NCBI RefSeq assembly: GCF_025980345.1
Contig: NZ_JAPDUI010000003.1
Location: forward strand, 1-60,291
Reading direction: 5' to 3'
Source: Arenimonas sp. GDDSR-1
GTDB lineage: Bacteria > Pseudomonadota > Gammaproteobacteria > Xanthomonadales > Xanthomonadaceae
DNA: 60,291 bases
The notes under the pieces are model-generated. The model searched no databases. It was not told the DNA's origin and worked only from the letters and a program-made list of their open reading frames with translations. The translations under genes were made by a program, and so were the position numbers. Positions 1-8,974 of the stretch are shown here, piece by piece (the stretch's first letter is position 1; each line of letters starts with the position of its first letter).

Positions 1-395
1 GCCAGACGATCATTCTTGAGGACTTCCGGACTGCCGTTGCAGTTCAGATTTGATTTAACGATGACCGGCCCATCCCATTCCGGATGCAAGCTCAGTTGCG
101 CCATGCTGACCGTGGTTTTGCGGATATCGGCCACCCGCGCATTCAAGCAACGCCTGAAAGATCCCGCGAAATCCAGATAGTCTGCAGGCACGCAGGTCAG
201 ATCGACATGCAATATGGCCAAATCGGCCCCCGGGTTCTTCGCCTCAAGGCCATGGACGATTTCGACCTGGTGGCCCCGGTGGGTCAGTTCCATGGCCATT
301 CGGCCGATCAGGTAAGGGCAGTTATAGCCATTTCCGTCCTGCCGTGGCCAGAGAATGCGGTCAAGTGCGTGGGAAAGAATTGCAATGGCCGCCAT
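1..395 (-). CDS. Hypothetical protein, 3' end beyond the left edge
   Basis: Open on the minus strand from an ATG at 395 to the window edge, at least 131 codons without a stop. The N-terminus reads MAAIAILSHALDRILWPRQD and continues into a region with HRGHQVEIVHG and later PVIVKSNLNCNGSPE. The last motif resembles the lysine-containing nucleotide-binding strand of ATP-grasp-like proteins, but that is only an impression. Codon use and the absence of stops support a real gene. No signal peptide or membrane segment is visible. It is divergent from trhO with about 100 bp between the starts. I do not recognise the family; the C-terminal part is missing, so no function is assigned. Confidence 0.6.
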   Translation of the reverse strand, partial: MAAIAILSHALDRILWPRQDGNGYNCPYLIGRMAMELTHRGHQVEIVHGLEAKNPGADLAILHVDLTCVPADYLDFAGSFRRCLNARVADIRKTTVSMAQLSLHPEWDGPVIVKSNLNCNGSPEVLKNDRL

Positions 396-462
396 CGTTC
401 AAAGTCCGTGCTGTTATCTGAATGGAATGCGTCCATTTAATCATAGGCAGGCAGTCAGTGGG

Positions 463-491
463 TTTTCGGCAGGGGAGCGCTGCGTTAAAAT
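463..491 (+). promoter_or_regulatory. Candidate trhO promoter, possibly giving a leaderless mRNA
   Basis: TAAAAT at 486-491 matches the -10 consensus at five of six positions. TTTTCG at 463-468 is a poor -35, 17 bp upstream. The -10 ends only 7 nt before the ATG at 499, so transcription would start at or next to the start codon and leave no room for a Shine-Dalgarno sequence; none is visible. Confidence 0.35.
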
Positions 492-498
492 AGAACGC

Positions 499-1248
499 AT
501 GTCGGATATCCTCAATATCGCCGCTTACCGTTTCGTCACCATTGTCGACGTCGATGCCGTTGCCGTGCGCGTCAAGGCCCTGTGCGAACAGCTCGAACTC
601 AAGGGGACGGTATTGGTTTCGCCCGAAGGTCTGAATGTTTTTCTGGCCGGATCGGATCCGGCGATCCGCGGCTTTCTGGAGGCGTTGCAGGCCGATGTCC
701 GATTCCGGGATATCGGCGTCAAATACAGCCGGAGCAGCTTCGTGCCGTTCAAACGGCTGCGGGTCAAGCGTAAACGGGAAATCATCACCTACCGCGATGA
801 ACGGTTGGCTCCGGAAAATGGACGTGCCCCCAGTGTGACTCCGGAAACACTGGCGCACTGGCTTGATCGGGGCTGCGATGATGCCGGGCGCGAAGTGGTC
901 CTGCTCGACACCCGCAATGCCGAAGAGGTCGTGTACGGGACCTTCGCGGGCGCGTTGACATTCCCGATCGCCAAGTTCACCGAATTGCCGGAAGCCGTCG
1001 AATCCCAAAAAGAGGCCTTGGCCGGAAAAACCGTGGTCAGTTTCTGCACCGGCGGCATCCGCTGCGAGAAATCGGTGCTGCGCATGCAGGCCGACGGGTT
1101 CAGCGACTGCTATCAGCTCGAGGGCGGCATTCTCGGTTATTTCGAAAAAATGGGCGGCAAGCACTATCAGGGCCGTTGTTTCGTGTTTGACGACCGCATC
1201 GCGCTGGATCCGAATCTGGATCCGCTCATCGAAACCCCGGGGTTCTGA
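499..1248 (+). CDS. trhO: tRNA uridine(34) hydroxylase TrhO (rhodanese family)
   Basis: 249-residue cytosolic protein of the YceA/TrhO family, which hydroxylates C5 of uridine 34 in tRNA anticodons, the first step to 5-carboxymethoxyuridine-type modifications. The N-terminal acylphosphatase-like part (about 1-95) contains the family strings GTVLVSPEGLN and FKRLRVKRKREI. The rhodanese domain (about 115-220) carries the loop SFCTGGIRCEKS with Cys183 and Cys189. The start at 499 was preferred to the in-frame codon 144 bp upstream because family homology begins at MSDILNIAAYRF. There is no obvious ribosome binding site and a -10-like element lies 7 nt before the ATG. Length and motifs match the family; confidence is high. 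Confidence 0.93.
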   Translation: MSDILNIAAYRFVTIVDVDAVAVRVKALCEQLELKGTVLVSPEGLNVFLAGSDPAIRGFLEALQADVRFRDIGVKYSRSSFVPFKRLRVKRKREIITYRDERLAPENGRAPSVTPETLAHWLDRGCDDAGREVVLLDTRNAEEVVYGTFAGALTFPIAKFTELPEAVESQKEALAGKTVVSFCTGGIRCEKSVLRMQADGFSDCYQLEGGILGYFEKMGGKHYQGRCFVFDDRIALDPNLDPLIETPGF

Positions 1249-1256
1249 GTATTTCC

Positions 1257-1595
1257 TCAGAGCAGGTTGAGCCCCGCTTTCGGGGCAAACGTACCGACAG
1301 TCTTCCCGGTCTTGGCATCGCGCACGGCGATGGTCGATAGCGCCGGGTTTTTGGCATGGTGTTCTTCGAAAACCGGGGACAGGAGTGCTTCCTTTTCCCA
1401 GATATAGAGACCGTAGAAATCGTCAGTCACATAAACGATCAGGACGGTGGCTTTGGCGGCGCCGACCTTGTAGTAAAAGCGCCCTTGCGTGATGTTGACC
1501 GCTGCGGGCTCGGCGGCGGTTGGTGCGGCCTCTGCGCTTGCGTAAAGCAGAAGGGCCAGCGCGATGGACGCGGGCAGAATTCGATTCATGGACAT
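1257..1595 (-). CDS. Small secreted protein of unknown function
   Basis: 112 residues from ATG 1595 (alternatives GTG 1598 and ATG 1589). The N-terminus has a typical Sec signal peptide, [20 protein letters not shown], with likely cleavage after AEA or ATP. The mature part of about 85 residues contains [12 protein letters not shown] and [17 protein letters not shown], suggesting a small beta-rich periplasmic domain; there are no cysteines. I do not recognise the family. The gene begins about 10 nt after the 3' end of tRNA-Ala on the same strand, with no terminator between, so it may be co-transcribed with the tRNA and released by tRNA 3' processing. It ends 8 bp from the convergent trhO stop. 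Confidence 0.7.
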   Translation of the reverse strand: MSMNRILPASIALALLLYASAEAAPTAAEPAAVNITQGRFYYKVGAAKATVLIVYVTDDFYGLYIWEKEALLSPVFEEHHAKNPALSTIAVRDAKTGKTVGTFAPKAGLNLL

Positions 1596-1605
1596 CACTG
1601 AAAAT

Positions 1606-1681
<76 letters not shown>

Positions 1682-1714
1682 ATGCGACTATGCTAATCCA
1701 AGAAGCTCCGGGCT

Positions 1715-2803
1715 TCAAGCCGGATCAAGAACGGCTTTGAACGGTTCGGCCAGCAGCGTCTGACGCCAGCCCTGCAGGGCGCTTGGCCAGGTGCCGGTTT
1801 CCAGCAGGAATTCCAGATGCTTGCGCGAACACAGCAGGCCTTCGGGAAGCTCCAGCTCCTGGGCTTTGGCCAGAACCGCCTGCTGCAGGGCTTTCAGGCG
1901 CGCTTTGGCCACGGCATCGGGCTCGCGGGCCAGCGGTGCGCGGCGCTCTTCGTCATCGAAGGGCTTCTGAAGCAGGGCGAACAGGTGCTGGCGGGCGCTT
2001 TTCGGCGATTTGGGATAACGCGAAAAGATGGCGTCGATGTCTTCGACTGCGGCGATCGGATTGCGCGCCAGCGCGAAGGCGGCATCGTTGTCGATGATCC
2101 AGCGTTTCGGTTTGTTGCGCTCGATGGCGCGGGCATCGCGCCAGCGCAGGATGCGCCGCAGCCGCAGCTGCGCCTCGGCGTCAAGCGGCTGGTTGCTGCG
2201 GATGCTCAGGTGTGGATGGGCTTCCGGCTGCTCATCGGCCGCGGCATTGACCGCACGTGCACAGTCGGCATCCAGCCACGCACGGCGTTGCAGTCCATCC
2301 AGACGCCCGGCCAGCTGCGCATGCATCGGCAGGATGTAGCGGACATCATCGGCGGCATAGTGCTTCTGGGATTCCGTCAAGGGCCGCTGCAGCCAGTCGG
2401 AGCGCGTTTCACCTTTTTCAAGCGTCACGCCGCAGAGCTGTTCCACGAGTTTCAGATAGCTCAGGCTGGCGCCGAGACCGCACAGTGCCGCGGCGGTCTG
2501 GGTGTCGAACACCGGCGTGGGGACCGCGCCGCAACCGGCCTTGAACGCCTGCAGGTCTTCGCTGCAGGAATGCATGATCTTCAGCACATCCGGATTTTCC
2601 AGAAGCGGTTTGAGCAGCAGGGCCACTTCCGGTTTGCCGGCATCGATCAGCGCGATTTCTTCGCCGATCACGATCTGGACCAACGCCAACTGCGGATAGT
2701 AGGTGCGTTCGCGGATGAACTCGGTGTCCATGCCGATCAGTCGGGCGTCGGCATGGGTTTGTAAAAAGCGGGTTAAATCGGACGGGGTGTCCAGCCAAAT
2801 CAT
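1715..2803 (-). CDS. rnd: Ribonuclease D
   Basis: 362-residue 3'-5' exoribonuclease of the DEDD-y family, which trims the 3' ends of tRNA and other small RNA precursors. DTEF with Asp26 and Glu28 gives exonuclease motif I. Motif II is around HSCSEDLQAF, and motif III is YAADDVRYI with the Tyr and Asp of the DEDD-y class. The C-terminal half holds HRDC domains (for example RRILRWRDARAIERNKPKRW). The start at 2803 (MIWLDTPSDL) matches the family N-terminus; an in-frame ATG at 2818 adds only MQETA. The gene lies 33 bp upstream of tRNA-Ala on the same strand, fitting its role, and is divergent from the lipoprotein gene at 2870. Length is close to the 375 residues of E. coli RNase D. Confidence 0.94.
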   Translation of the reverse strand: MIWLDTPSDLTRFLQTHADARLIGMDTEFIRERTYYPQLALVQIVIGEEIALIDAGKPEVALLLKPLLENPDVLKIMHSCSEDLQAFKAGCGAVPTPVFDTQTAAALCGLGASLSYLKLVEQLCGVTLEKGETRSDWLQRPLTESQKHYAADDVRYILPMHAQLAGRLDGLQRRAWLDADCARAVNAAADEQPEAHPHLSIRSNQPLDAEAQLRLRRILRWRDARAIERNKPKRWIIDNDAAFALARNPIAAVEDIDAIFSRYPKSPKSARQHLFALLQKPFDDEERRAPLAREPDAVAKARLKALQQAVLAKAQELELPEGLLCSRKHLEFLLETGTWPSALQGWRQTLLAEPFKAVLDPA

Positions 2804-2869
2804 AGCGGTTTCTTGCATCTTGGGATAAGGTAGCTTAACTTGCCGCCGCCCTGATTGCCCAGACATTTC

Positions 2870-3877
2870 ATGATTCCACGCCTGCCCGCATCGATGAAGT
2901 GCCTGATTCCGCTCGGAATGGTTTTGGCATTGGCGGCCTGCAAGGCACGGGATCCCTTGCCGGCCCCCGCAATGGCGGTCAAATCCGGCACCGAAGGCCT
3001 GCAGCCCGGCCATATTTTTTCAGACCGGCTTGCCCGCGCCGACTACGGCCCTGAACTCATCGTCATTCCCGCCGGGCGCTTCGAACTGGGCGCCGTCGGC
3101 AAGGACCGCAACGCCCCGGCGTCCGAGAAACCGGCGCATGCCGTCGAATTGCAGCGCCCGTTCGCCATGACCCGTGCCGAAATCACGGTCGACGAATTCG
3201 CGGCATTCATCGCGAGCAGCGGTTACCGAAGCCTGGCCGAACGCACCGGCGGCAGCGAGATTTTCGATCTGGCCAGCGGTCGCCTCATCCGTGCCGAGGG
3301 CGTCAACTGGCGTCTGGACCATATCGGCAAACCGGCCCGCGGTGATTATCCGGTCGTCCATGTCGCCTATGCCGATGCCTTCGCCTATGCGGCATGGTTG
3401 AGCCGGCGGACCGGACGGCACTACCGTCTGCCCAGCGAAGCCGAGTGGGAGTATGCCCTGCGCGCCGGCACGGATACCGTATTTCCCTGGGGCAACAAAC
3501 CCAAACAGCTGGATAAAGGCAACCTCACCGGCAACGGCGACCTCTTCCCGAACGGCCGTAACTGGCGCAATGCCATCACCGGCTACAGCGACGGGTATTG
3601 GGCGCTTGCTCCGGTTCGGCGTTATTCCAGTGAAGGCTGGGGCACTTTCGATATGCTCGGCAATGTGTCGGAGTGGGTCGAGGACTGCTGGCACGAAAAT
3701 TACCGGCGCGCTCCGGCCAGCGGCGAGGCCTGGGTCAATGAAGGCTGCACGCACCGGGTCATCCGCGGCAGCGCCTGGCTGAGCTCGATGGAGCAATCCC
3801 GGTCTTCGTTCCGCATGGCCATGCCGGCCGAACGCACTAATGCCCGTCTGGGCTTCCGTCTGGTTCGGGAACTGTAA
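2870..3877 (+). CDS. Sulfatase-modifying-factor (FGE/SUMF1) domain lipoprotein
   Basis: 335 residues from ATG 2870; ATG 2894 would give a shorter signal, and a TTG at 2855 is also possible. The N-terminus is a lipoprotein signal, MKCLIPLGMVLALAACKA, with lipobox LAAC, so the protein is probably membrane-anchored and periplasmic. The body is an FGE-sulfatase domain: PAGRFELGAVG, AYAAWLSRRTGRHYRLPSEAEWEYALRAG, FDMLGNVSEWVEDCW, RVIRGSAW and ARLGFRLV. The paired cysteines that formylglycine-generating enzymes carry after the RVxRGxxW motif are absent here (RGSAWLSSMEQSRSSFRMA), so it is unlikely to be a true FGE. Related domains occur in PvdO, EgtB-like and accessory proteins; the function is unknown. 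The 3' end overlaps gluQ by 41 bp, convergently. Confidence 0.85.
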   Translation: MIPRLPASMKCLIPLGMVLALAACKARDPLPAPAMAVKSGTEGLQPGHIFSDRLARADYGPELIVIPAGRFELGAVGKDRNAPASEKPAHAVELQRPFAMTRAEITVDEFAAFIASSGYRSLAERTGGSEIFDLASGRLIRAEGVNWRLDHIGKPARGDYPVVHVAYADAFAYAAWLSRRTGRHYRLPSEAEWEYALRAGTDTVFPWGNKPKQLDKGNLTGNGDLFPNGRNWRNAITGYSDGYWALAPVRRYSSEGWGTFDMLGNVSEWVEDCWHENYRRAPASGEAWVNEGCTHRVIRGSAWLSSMEQSRSSFRMAMPAERTNARLGFRLVREL

Positions 3878-4730
3878 GCGCCGGCAGCAGGCTTGCATCG
3901 AAGCCTCCCAAGGCCCGCGCCAGATTGGCTTCGGGAGCCAGATTCCGTTGCAGGATCCGCGCATCCTGCCCCAGATGCCCGTAGGCCAGGCATAGGGCAT
4001 TGAACCGGTCTTCGGCATCCAGATCCGCGGCCCATTGCGATTTGCTCAGCTTCCGGCCATCCGGAGCACATACCAGGCCGATATGACAGTATGCCGGTGT
4101 CGGCAGGCCGAGCTGCTGTTGCAGAAAGATCTGCCGCGGGGTCGAAGCCAGCAGGTCGGCGCCGCGCACGACCTGGGTGATGTTCTGGGCGGCATCATCC
4201 ACGACCACGGCCAGTTGGTAGGCATAAAATCCATCAGCACGCCGGAGCACGACATCACCGGTTTCGGCGGCCAGGTTCTGGCTCTGCGATCCATACACCC
4301 CGTCGGTGAATGCGATGGTCCGGTCAGCGACGCGCAGACGGATGGCGGCGCGTGCCGGATCGGCGGCCGTCACGCAGCGGCGGTGGATGCCGCCCTGATC
4401 GGCCAGCTGCTTGCGTGAACAGCTGCAGTAAAACGCCTTGTCCTCGCGCAGCAGCTTCGTCAGCGCCGCATCGTAAAACGCCGCGCGTTCGGACTGATAC
4501 AGCACCGGTTCATCCGGGACAAGGCCGAAGTCGGCCAGTGTTTTCAGCTGCATTTCGGCCATGCCGGTGATTTCACGCGGCGGATCAATGTCTTCGATGC
4601 GGATAAGCCATTGCCCGTGCTGGCTTTTCGCCATGAGATAACTGGCCAGAGCTGCCGTCAATGAACCGAGGTGCAGTGGACCGGTCGGCGAGGGCGCAAA
4701 ACGGCCGCGGGCAGGGGGTGTCGGGGTCAC
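3837..4730 (-). CDS. gluQ: Glutamyl-Q tRNA(Asp) synthetase
   Basis: 297-residue truncated glutamyl-tRNA synthetase homologue that attaches glutamate to queuosine 34 of tRNA-Asp rather than to a tRNA 3' end. The class I signatures are GRFAPSPTGPLHLGSLTAAL with HLGS at residues 20-23 and KLSKS near residue 238. The zinc-site cysteines CSCSRKQL and HRRC are present, and the C-terminal anticodon-binding domain of GluRS is missing, as expected. Its TAG stop at 3837-3839 lies inside the end of the convergent lipoprotein gene. The start is ATG at 4730. Full-length GluRS would be about 470 residues, so the family call is firm. Confidence 0.93.
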   Translation of the reverse strand: MTPTPPARGRFAPSPTGPLHLGSLTAALASYLMAKSQHGQWLIRIEDIDPPREITGMAEMQLKTLADFGLVPDEPVLYQSERAAFYDAALTKLLREDKAFYCSCSRKQLADQGGIHRRCVTAADPARAAIRLRVADRTIAFTDGVYGSQSQNLAAETGDVVLRRADGFYAYQLAVVVDDAAQNITQVVRGADLLASTPRQIFLQQQLGLPTPAYCHIGLVCAPDGRKLSKSQWAADLDAEDRFNALCLAYGHLGQDARILQRNLAPEANLARALGGFDASLLPALTVPEPDGSPDGH

Positions 4731-4740
4731 GGAAAATTCA

Positions 4741-4768
4741 CTTGAAATCCGGAAAACTGGCTACAATT
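4741..4768 (+). promoter_or_regulatory. Candidate heat-shock (sigma-32-like) promoter of htpX
   Basis: CTTGAAA at 4741-4747 is identical to the classical sigma-32 -35 motif. CTACAATT at 4761-4768, 13 bp further on, is a partial match to the CCCCAT-type -10. It lies 40 bp before the start of htpX, a heat-shock gene in other proteobacteria. Only one half is a good match, so this is tentative. Confidence 0.35.
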
Positions 4769-4808
4769 CATTATCACGCAACACTGACCAACCTGAAAGG
4801 GGTTTTCC

Positions 4809-5696
4809 ATGTTCAAACGCATTGCTTTGTTCCTCGCCACCAATATGGCCGTGCTGGCTTTGCTCAGCATCGTGCTCAGCGTGCTGCAGAGCTTCGGCAT
4901 CAATCTCGGCAACAACGGCACCTTGCTGGTGTTTGCGGTCATCTTCGGTTTCGGCGGCTCGCTGTTCTCGCTGATGATTTCGAAGTGGATGGCCAAACGC
5001 ACCACCGGCATGCATCTGATCGAAAATCCGCAGAACGAACTGGAACAGTGGCTGGTGTCCACCGTCCGTCGCCAATCCGAAAAAGCCGGCATCAAGATGC
5101 CGGAAGTCGGCATCTACGACGCCCCGGAAATCAACGCCTTCGCCACCGGCCCGAGCCGTAACAACTCACTGGTGGCGGTGTCCACCGGCCTGCTGCGCTC
5201 CATGAGCCGCGATGAAGCCGAAGCCGTACTCGGTCACGAGGTCAGTCACGTCGCCAACGGCGACATGGTGACCATGGCCCTGCTGCAGGGCGTGATGAAT
5301 ACCTTCGTCATCGTTCTGTCGCGCGTGGTCGGCCGTGTGGTCGATTCGGTGGTGTTCGGCAACCGTGATGGTGTGGGTTTCGGCTATTACATCGTGGTCT
5401 TCGTGCTCGACATGGTGTTTGGCCTGTTCGCCTCATTCATCACCGCCTGGTTCAGCCGTCAGCGCGAATTCCGGGCCGATGCCGGCGGTGCCAGCCTGGC
5501 CGGCAAGGAAAAGATGATCGCGGCGCTGCAGCGCCTGGCGCAGAACCACGGTCAGAGCACGCTGCCGACCCAGATTGCCGCGTTCGGCATCTCCGGCGGT
5601 CTGAAGTCGGGCATCGGCGCCCTGATGATGACCCACCCGCCGCTGGAAGTCCGTATCGAAGCCCTGCGCAGCAGCGGTTCAGCGGTCACGCGCTGA
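4809..5696 (+). CDS. htpX: Membrane zinc metalloprotease HtpX
   Basis: 295-residue M48B protease of inner-membrane quality control, which degrades damaged membrane proteins alongside FtsH. Two N-terminal membrane segments (about residues 4-26 and 38-58) are followed by the zinc site HEVSH at 143-147 in [13 protein letters not shown]. Two further hydrophobic segments follow (about 155-175 and 190-213), and the third zinc ligand lies in [21 protein letters not shown] precedes the ATG as a ribosome binding site. Length is nearly identical to E. coli HtpX (293). A possible heat-shock promoter lies upstream and a strong terminator follows 20 bp after the stop. The flanking genes are unrelated, so it is probably monocistronic. 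Confidence 0.96.
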   Translation: MFKRIALFLATNMAVLALLSIVLSVLQSFGINLGNNGTLLVFAVIFGFGGSLFSLMISKWMAKRTTGMHLIENPQNELEQWLVSTVRRQSEKAGIKMPEVGIYDAPEINAFATGPSRNNSLVAVSTGLLRSMSRDEAEAVLGHEVSHVANGDMVTMALLQGVMNTFVIVLSRVVGRVVDSVVFGNRDGVGFGYYIVVFVLDMVFGLFASFITAWFSRQREFRADAGGASLAGKEKMIAALQRLAQNHGQSTLPTQIAAFGISGGLKSGIGALMMTHPPLEVRIEALRSSGSAVTR

Positions 5697-5714
5697 GCGA
5701 TATCCAGCATCCGG

Positions 5715-5743
5715 AAAAAAACCGCCGTAAGGCGGTTTTTTTT
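5715..5743. terminator. Bidirectional intrinsic terminator between htpX and fimX
   Basis: The stem AAACCGCC / GGCGGTTT with loop GTAA is flanked by an A-run on the left and a T-run on the right. It serves the convergent htpX (plus) and FimX-like (minus) genes; its last base touches the fimX stop codon. Confidence 0.92.
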
Positions 5744-7827
5744 CAGGTGCTGAAATCGAAATTCATCTGGGTCAGAGGCGGCGACAGGAAATTGCCCTGG
5801 ATCCAGTCGACGCCGGCACTGAACAGCAGGCTGACGGTATTGGCATCGGACACGAACTCGGCCACGGTGGATTTGTCGAGGTTGCGCGCGTTCTGCACGA
5901 ATTCGCGGATTTTGGCCTGGTGATCCGGGTTTTTGTCGAGATCCTCGACGAAGCTTCGGTCGATCTTGATCAGATCGGCGTCGAAATGGCTCAGCATCTT
6001 GACCGAGTCCACGCTGGTGCCGAACTGGGTCAGGCAGATGCGCACGCCGAGTGCGCTCATCGCCGACTTGAAGCTCTGCGCCTGCTTGAGCCGGGTGATC
6101 ATCTGCGATTCGGGAAGTTCCAGAATCAGGCGCCAGCCTTCGACGGCGTTGGCCATCAGGGATTTCGCGACCAGATCGATGAGGGTATTGTCCTGCAGCG
6201 ACTCCGGCGAAATCTTGACGAAAATCTGGGTGTCGATGTTGCGCGACTGTTTTTCGGCCAGAAGACTGATGGCCTGACTGACCACCCAGCGGTCGATGTC
6301 GTCGCTCAGGCCGTGGCGCTGCGCGATGGGCAGGAAATGGTCGGGCAGGATCGCCTCGCCATCGGCCGACTGCAGCCGGATCAGCAGTTCATAGCTGTCG
6401 ATCAGTTCGTCCTGGTTGAGATTGATGATCGGCTGGTAATTCAGAATGAACTCGCCATTGACCAGCGCCTTTTCGAGCCGGTCCTTCCAGGCCTTGTCGA
6501 GTTCGACATCGGCGCGTTCGCCGGCACCGGGGTCGAACACTTCGAAACGGTTGCCGCCGAGGCCGTCCATGGATTGCAGAAGATGGTTGCCGCGGTTCAG
6601 GATCTCCGGAACGCTGGCATTCTGTTCGGTAATCTGCACGCCGGCAACGCTGACGCTGAAGGTGATGGCGTTTTCACCGACTTCCATCAGCAGATTGTCG
6701 AACGCCACATGGATTTTCTCGCATAGCGCCAGGGTATGTTCATAGCGGCTTTCGGCGCAGATTACGGCAAGCGTCTGGTCGCGGTAATGGCAGCAGATGC
6801 CGTCGTTCATCACCAGGGTCGACAGCCGTGCCGCGAATTCCACCAGAACCTGGTCGGCAACGGTCATGTCCAGATTCTTGGTGCGCATTTCGAACTGGTT
6901 GGCTTCAACCAGAAGTATGGCCTGGCCGCCTGAACCCGAGCTGGAAACCTTGGCGACCATGGCCTCCAGCTGGTTCATGAAATACTTGCGGTTGAACAGC
7001 ATGGTGTTCGGATCGCGGTCCTTCAGTTCCTTCAGCTGTTCGCTGAGGCGGCTGTCGGCCATCTGCGGACGGGCGACCAGCTGCAGGCAGGACTCGCCGT
7101 CATAGCTCGCCGGGGACATCTCCAGCTCGACTTCCGAGGGCGGCATTTTTTCCGGATGCAGAATCACCCGGATGGACGGCGGGCATTGCTTGGTTTTGGC
7201 GAAATCCTTCAGGATGGCCTTGAAATCCTTCTGCTGGCTGTCATCGATCAGATCGAGAATCGGCATGCCTTCCAGATCGTCGAAATTGGCGTAACCGAAC
7301 ATCTGCAGATAGGATTCGTTGGCATGGATGTGCATGCCTTCATGGATATAGGCGATCGGATCGCGTGATGACTCGATCAGATTGTTGCAACGGCGTTCCG
7401 ACTCGCGCAGATCGGCTTCGAAATGCCGGATCTGACGGCGGTTGAGCAGGGCATGGAACTGCTGGCGGATGACATGCTGGATCTGTTTCGGCTCATCCCG
7501 GATGACCGTGTCGGCGGCTCCTGCGGCCAGTGCGTTGAGGACGCCGGCGTCGTCCAGATGCGCCAGAACGGCAATGACCGGGATGTCCTTGCCCCTGCGC
7601 TGTATGATGTCGGTCACGGCGGGCAAGGGCAAAAGGGTGCCTGCGGCATCGACCATGACCAGATCGATGCGGCTGCCATCGAGCAGTTGTTCGAAATGCT
7701 CGCTGTCATCCGCACGCTCCGGACGGACGGCGATACCGCCGTTCCGGATGTGACTGATCAGGAACTCCGCCTGTTCGAGCTGCTCCTCGACCAGCAGCAG
7801 GCGTAGCGCTTGTTCAGGTTTTGACAT
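5743..7827 (-). CDS. fimX: FimX-like c-di-GMP receptor (REC-PAS-degenerate GGDEF-degenerate EAL)
   Basis: 694 residues, very close to Pseudomonas and Xanthomonas FimX (about 690), a polar regulator of type IV pilus assembly. Domains in order are a receiver-like domain (about 10-125), PAS (about 145-260), GGDEF (about 275-430) and EAL (about 445-690). The receiver lacks the phospho-acceptor pattern (DLVMVDAAG). The GGDEF signature is lost (YRDQTLAVI), and the EAL glutamate motif is replaced by YELLIRL. Catalysis is therefore unlikely, while retained parts such as LNYQPIINL and [12 protein letters not shown] fit nucleotide binding. It starts at ATG 7827 with AAGGACGG as ribosome binding site and appears monocistronic. 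Inferred role: c-di-GMP sensing for pili; no pil genes are in this window. Confidence 0.85.
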   Translation of the reverse strand: MSKPEQALRLLLVEEQLEQAEFLISHIRNGGIAVRPERADDSEHFEQLLDGSRIDLVMVDAAGTLLPLPAVTDIIQRRGKDIPVIAVLAHLDDAGVLNALAAGAADTVIRDEPKQIQHVIRQQFHALLNRRQIRHFEADLRESERRCNNLIESSRDPIAYIHEGMHIHANESYLQMFGYANFDDLEGMPILDLIDDSQQKDFKAILKDFAKTKQCPPSIRVILHPEKMPPSEVELEMSPASYDGESCLQLVARPQMADSRLSEQLKELKDRDPNTMLFNRKYFMNQLEAMVAKVSSSGSGGQAILLVEANQFEMRTKNLDMTVADQVLVEFAARLSTLVMNDGICCHYRDQTLAVICAESRYEHTLALCEKIHVAFDNLLMEVGENAITFSVSVAGVQITEQNASVPEILNRGNHLLQSMDGLGGNRFEVFDPGAGERADVELDKAWKDRLEKALVNGEFILNYQPIINLNQDELIDSYELLIRLQSADGEAILPDHFLPIAQRHGLSDDIDRWVVSQAISLLAEKQSRNIDTQIFVKISPESLQDNTLIDLVAKSLMANAVEGWRLILELPESQMITRLKQAQSFKSAMSALGVRICLTQFGTSVDSVKMLSHFDADLIKIDRSFVEDLDKNPDHQAKIREFVQNARNLDKSTVAEFVSDANTVSLLFSAGVDWIQGNFLSPPLTQMNFDFST

Positions 7828-7879
7828 AAGAAGTCCGTCCTTGCTTTTGATAACAATAGCAAAAAATGGCGCTTACGGG

Positions 7880-8887
7880 CTAGTAAAGCGGGGATTTGTT
7901 CGGCTCTCCGGCGATTTCACGGACCAGTTTCGGAACCAGATAGCCCGGCAAGGCCGCCATCAGTTCCCGGTGCAGGGCAATGGCCCGTGCGTCGGGAACC
8001 GAAAAATGCGCAGCGCCCTGAACCCGGTCCAGTTGATGCAGATAATAGGGAAGCACGCCGAACTGGTGCAATCCCTCCGACAGCAGCTGAAGGCTCAGGG
8101 CGTCATCGTTGACGCCGGCCAGCAGCACGGACTGGTTGAGCAGGGTCGCCCCTGTCTGCCGCAGGCGCTGGAGCGCCTCACCGACATCCGGTCCGAGTTC
8201 GTTGCCATGATTGGCATGGATCACCACCGTGACCGGCCAGGGCAGGTCCGACAGCCATTCCAGCAGTTCCGCGTCCACGCGCTCCGGCAGCACCACCGGC
8301 AAGCGGGTGTGCAGGCGCAGACGCTTCAGGTGCGGTATGTGTTTCAATGCATCGGTCAACTGCGCCAGTTTCGGGGTGGCCAAAGACAGCGGATCGCCGC
8401 CGGAAAGAATCAGCTCATGGATGCCGGCATCGTTGCGCAGGTAATCGACGGCCTCCCGCCATTGGCCCGCTGCCGCCGTTTCTTCCGCATAGGGAAAATG
8501 CCTGCGGAAACAGTATCGGCAATTGATCGCGCAGGAGCCGGTTGCCACCAGCAACGCGCGGCCACGGTACTTGTGCAGAACCCCGGCAGCGCCGCGCGAC
8601 ATCAAATCGCCGACCGCGTCGAAGCTGAAGCCCGGAGACAGGACGTCCTCTTCCAACAGGGGCAGCACTTGCCGCAGAAGGGGGTCGTGGATGTCGCCGT
8701 GGCGCATTTTGGCCGCGAAACCGCGTGGCACCCGGAAAGCGAAGCCGGCCCGGGCCGTGGCCGATATCCGGTCCGAAAACCCCGTCAAACCGAGCAATTC
8801 CAGCAGTTCCAGCGGGTCACGCAGGCTGTCGCGCCAGAGCTGCTGCCAGTTCGGGATTTGAGCGGGGAGGGGTTTGACGGGTATCAT
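7880..8887 (-). CDS. epmB: EF-P--(R)-beta-lysine pathway enzyme EpmB (lysine 2,3-aminomutase family)
   Basis: 335-residue radical-SAM enzyme that converts (S)-alpha-lysine to (R)-beta-lysine, which EpmA attaches to Lys34 of EF-P. The cluster-binding motif [11 protein letters not shown] has the CxxxCxxC spacing. [12 protein letters not shown] is the conserved SAM/substrate segment, and [17 protein letters not shown] contains the PLP region of the family. Homology starts at [16 protein letters not shown], giving ATG 8887; the much longer open frame upstream runs antisense through efp and is not coding. It is divergent from efp, 87 bp apart, the classic arrangement. EpmA is not in this window. 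E. coli EpmB has 342 residues. Confidence 0.94.
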   Translation of the reverse strand: MIPVKPLPAQIPNWQQLWRDSLRDPLELLELLGLTGFSDRISATARAGFAFRVPRGFAAKMRHGDIHDPLLRQVLPLLEEDVLSPGFSFDAVGDLMSRGAAGVLHKYRGRALLVATGSCAINCRYCFRRHFPYAEETAAAGQWREAVDYLRNDAGIHELILSGGDPLSLATPKLAQLTDALKHIPHLKRLRLHTRLPVVLPERVDAELLEWLSDLPWPVTVVIHANHGNELGPDVGEALQRLRQTGATLLNQSVLLAGVNDDALSLQLLSEGLHQFGVLPYYLHQLDRVQGAAHFSVPDARAIALHRELMAALPGYLVPKLVREIAGEPNKSPLY

Positions 8888-8898
8888 AGAAGGCTGGA

Positions 8899-8919
8899 AC
8901 GGCCGGAAAGGCCGTGTTT
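8899..8919 (+). other. Stem-loop in the efp/epmB intergenic region
   Basis: ACGGCC (8899-8904), loop GGAAA and GGCCGT (8910-8915) are followed by GTTTT. It lies in the 5' region of both divergent genes. The T-run is short, so it is not a clear terminator; it could be a weak attenuator or mRNA 5' structure for efp. Confidence 0.35.
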
Positions 8920-8974
8920 TCAATACGGTATTGTAACCCGCGGCCGGTCCGCCGGTGAATTTCAGGAGCAGGCA

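Noticed and set aside
1257-1290. GCCCCGAAAGCGGGGC hairpin as a terminator
   Set aside because: It lies within coding sequence and has no T-run.
7841-8974. Long plus-strand open frame upstream of efp, antisense to epmB
   Set aside because: No homology; efp has a clear AGGAG and family N-terminus at 8975.
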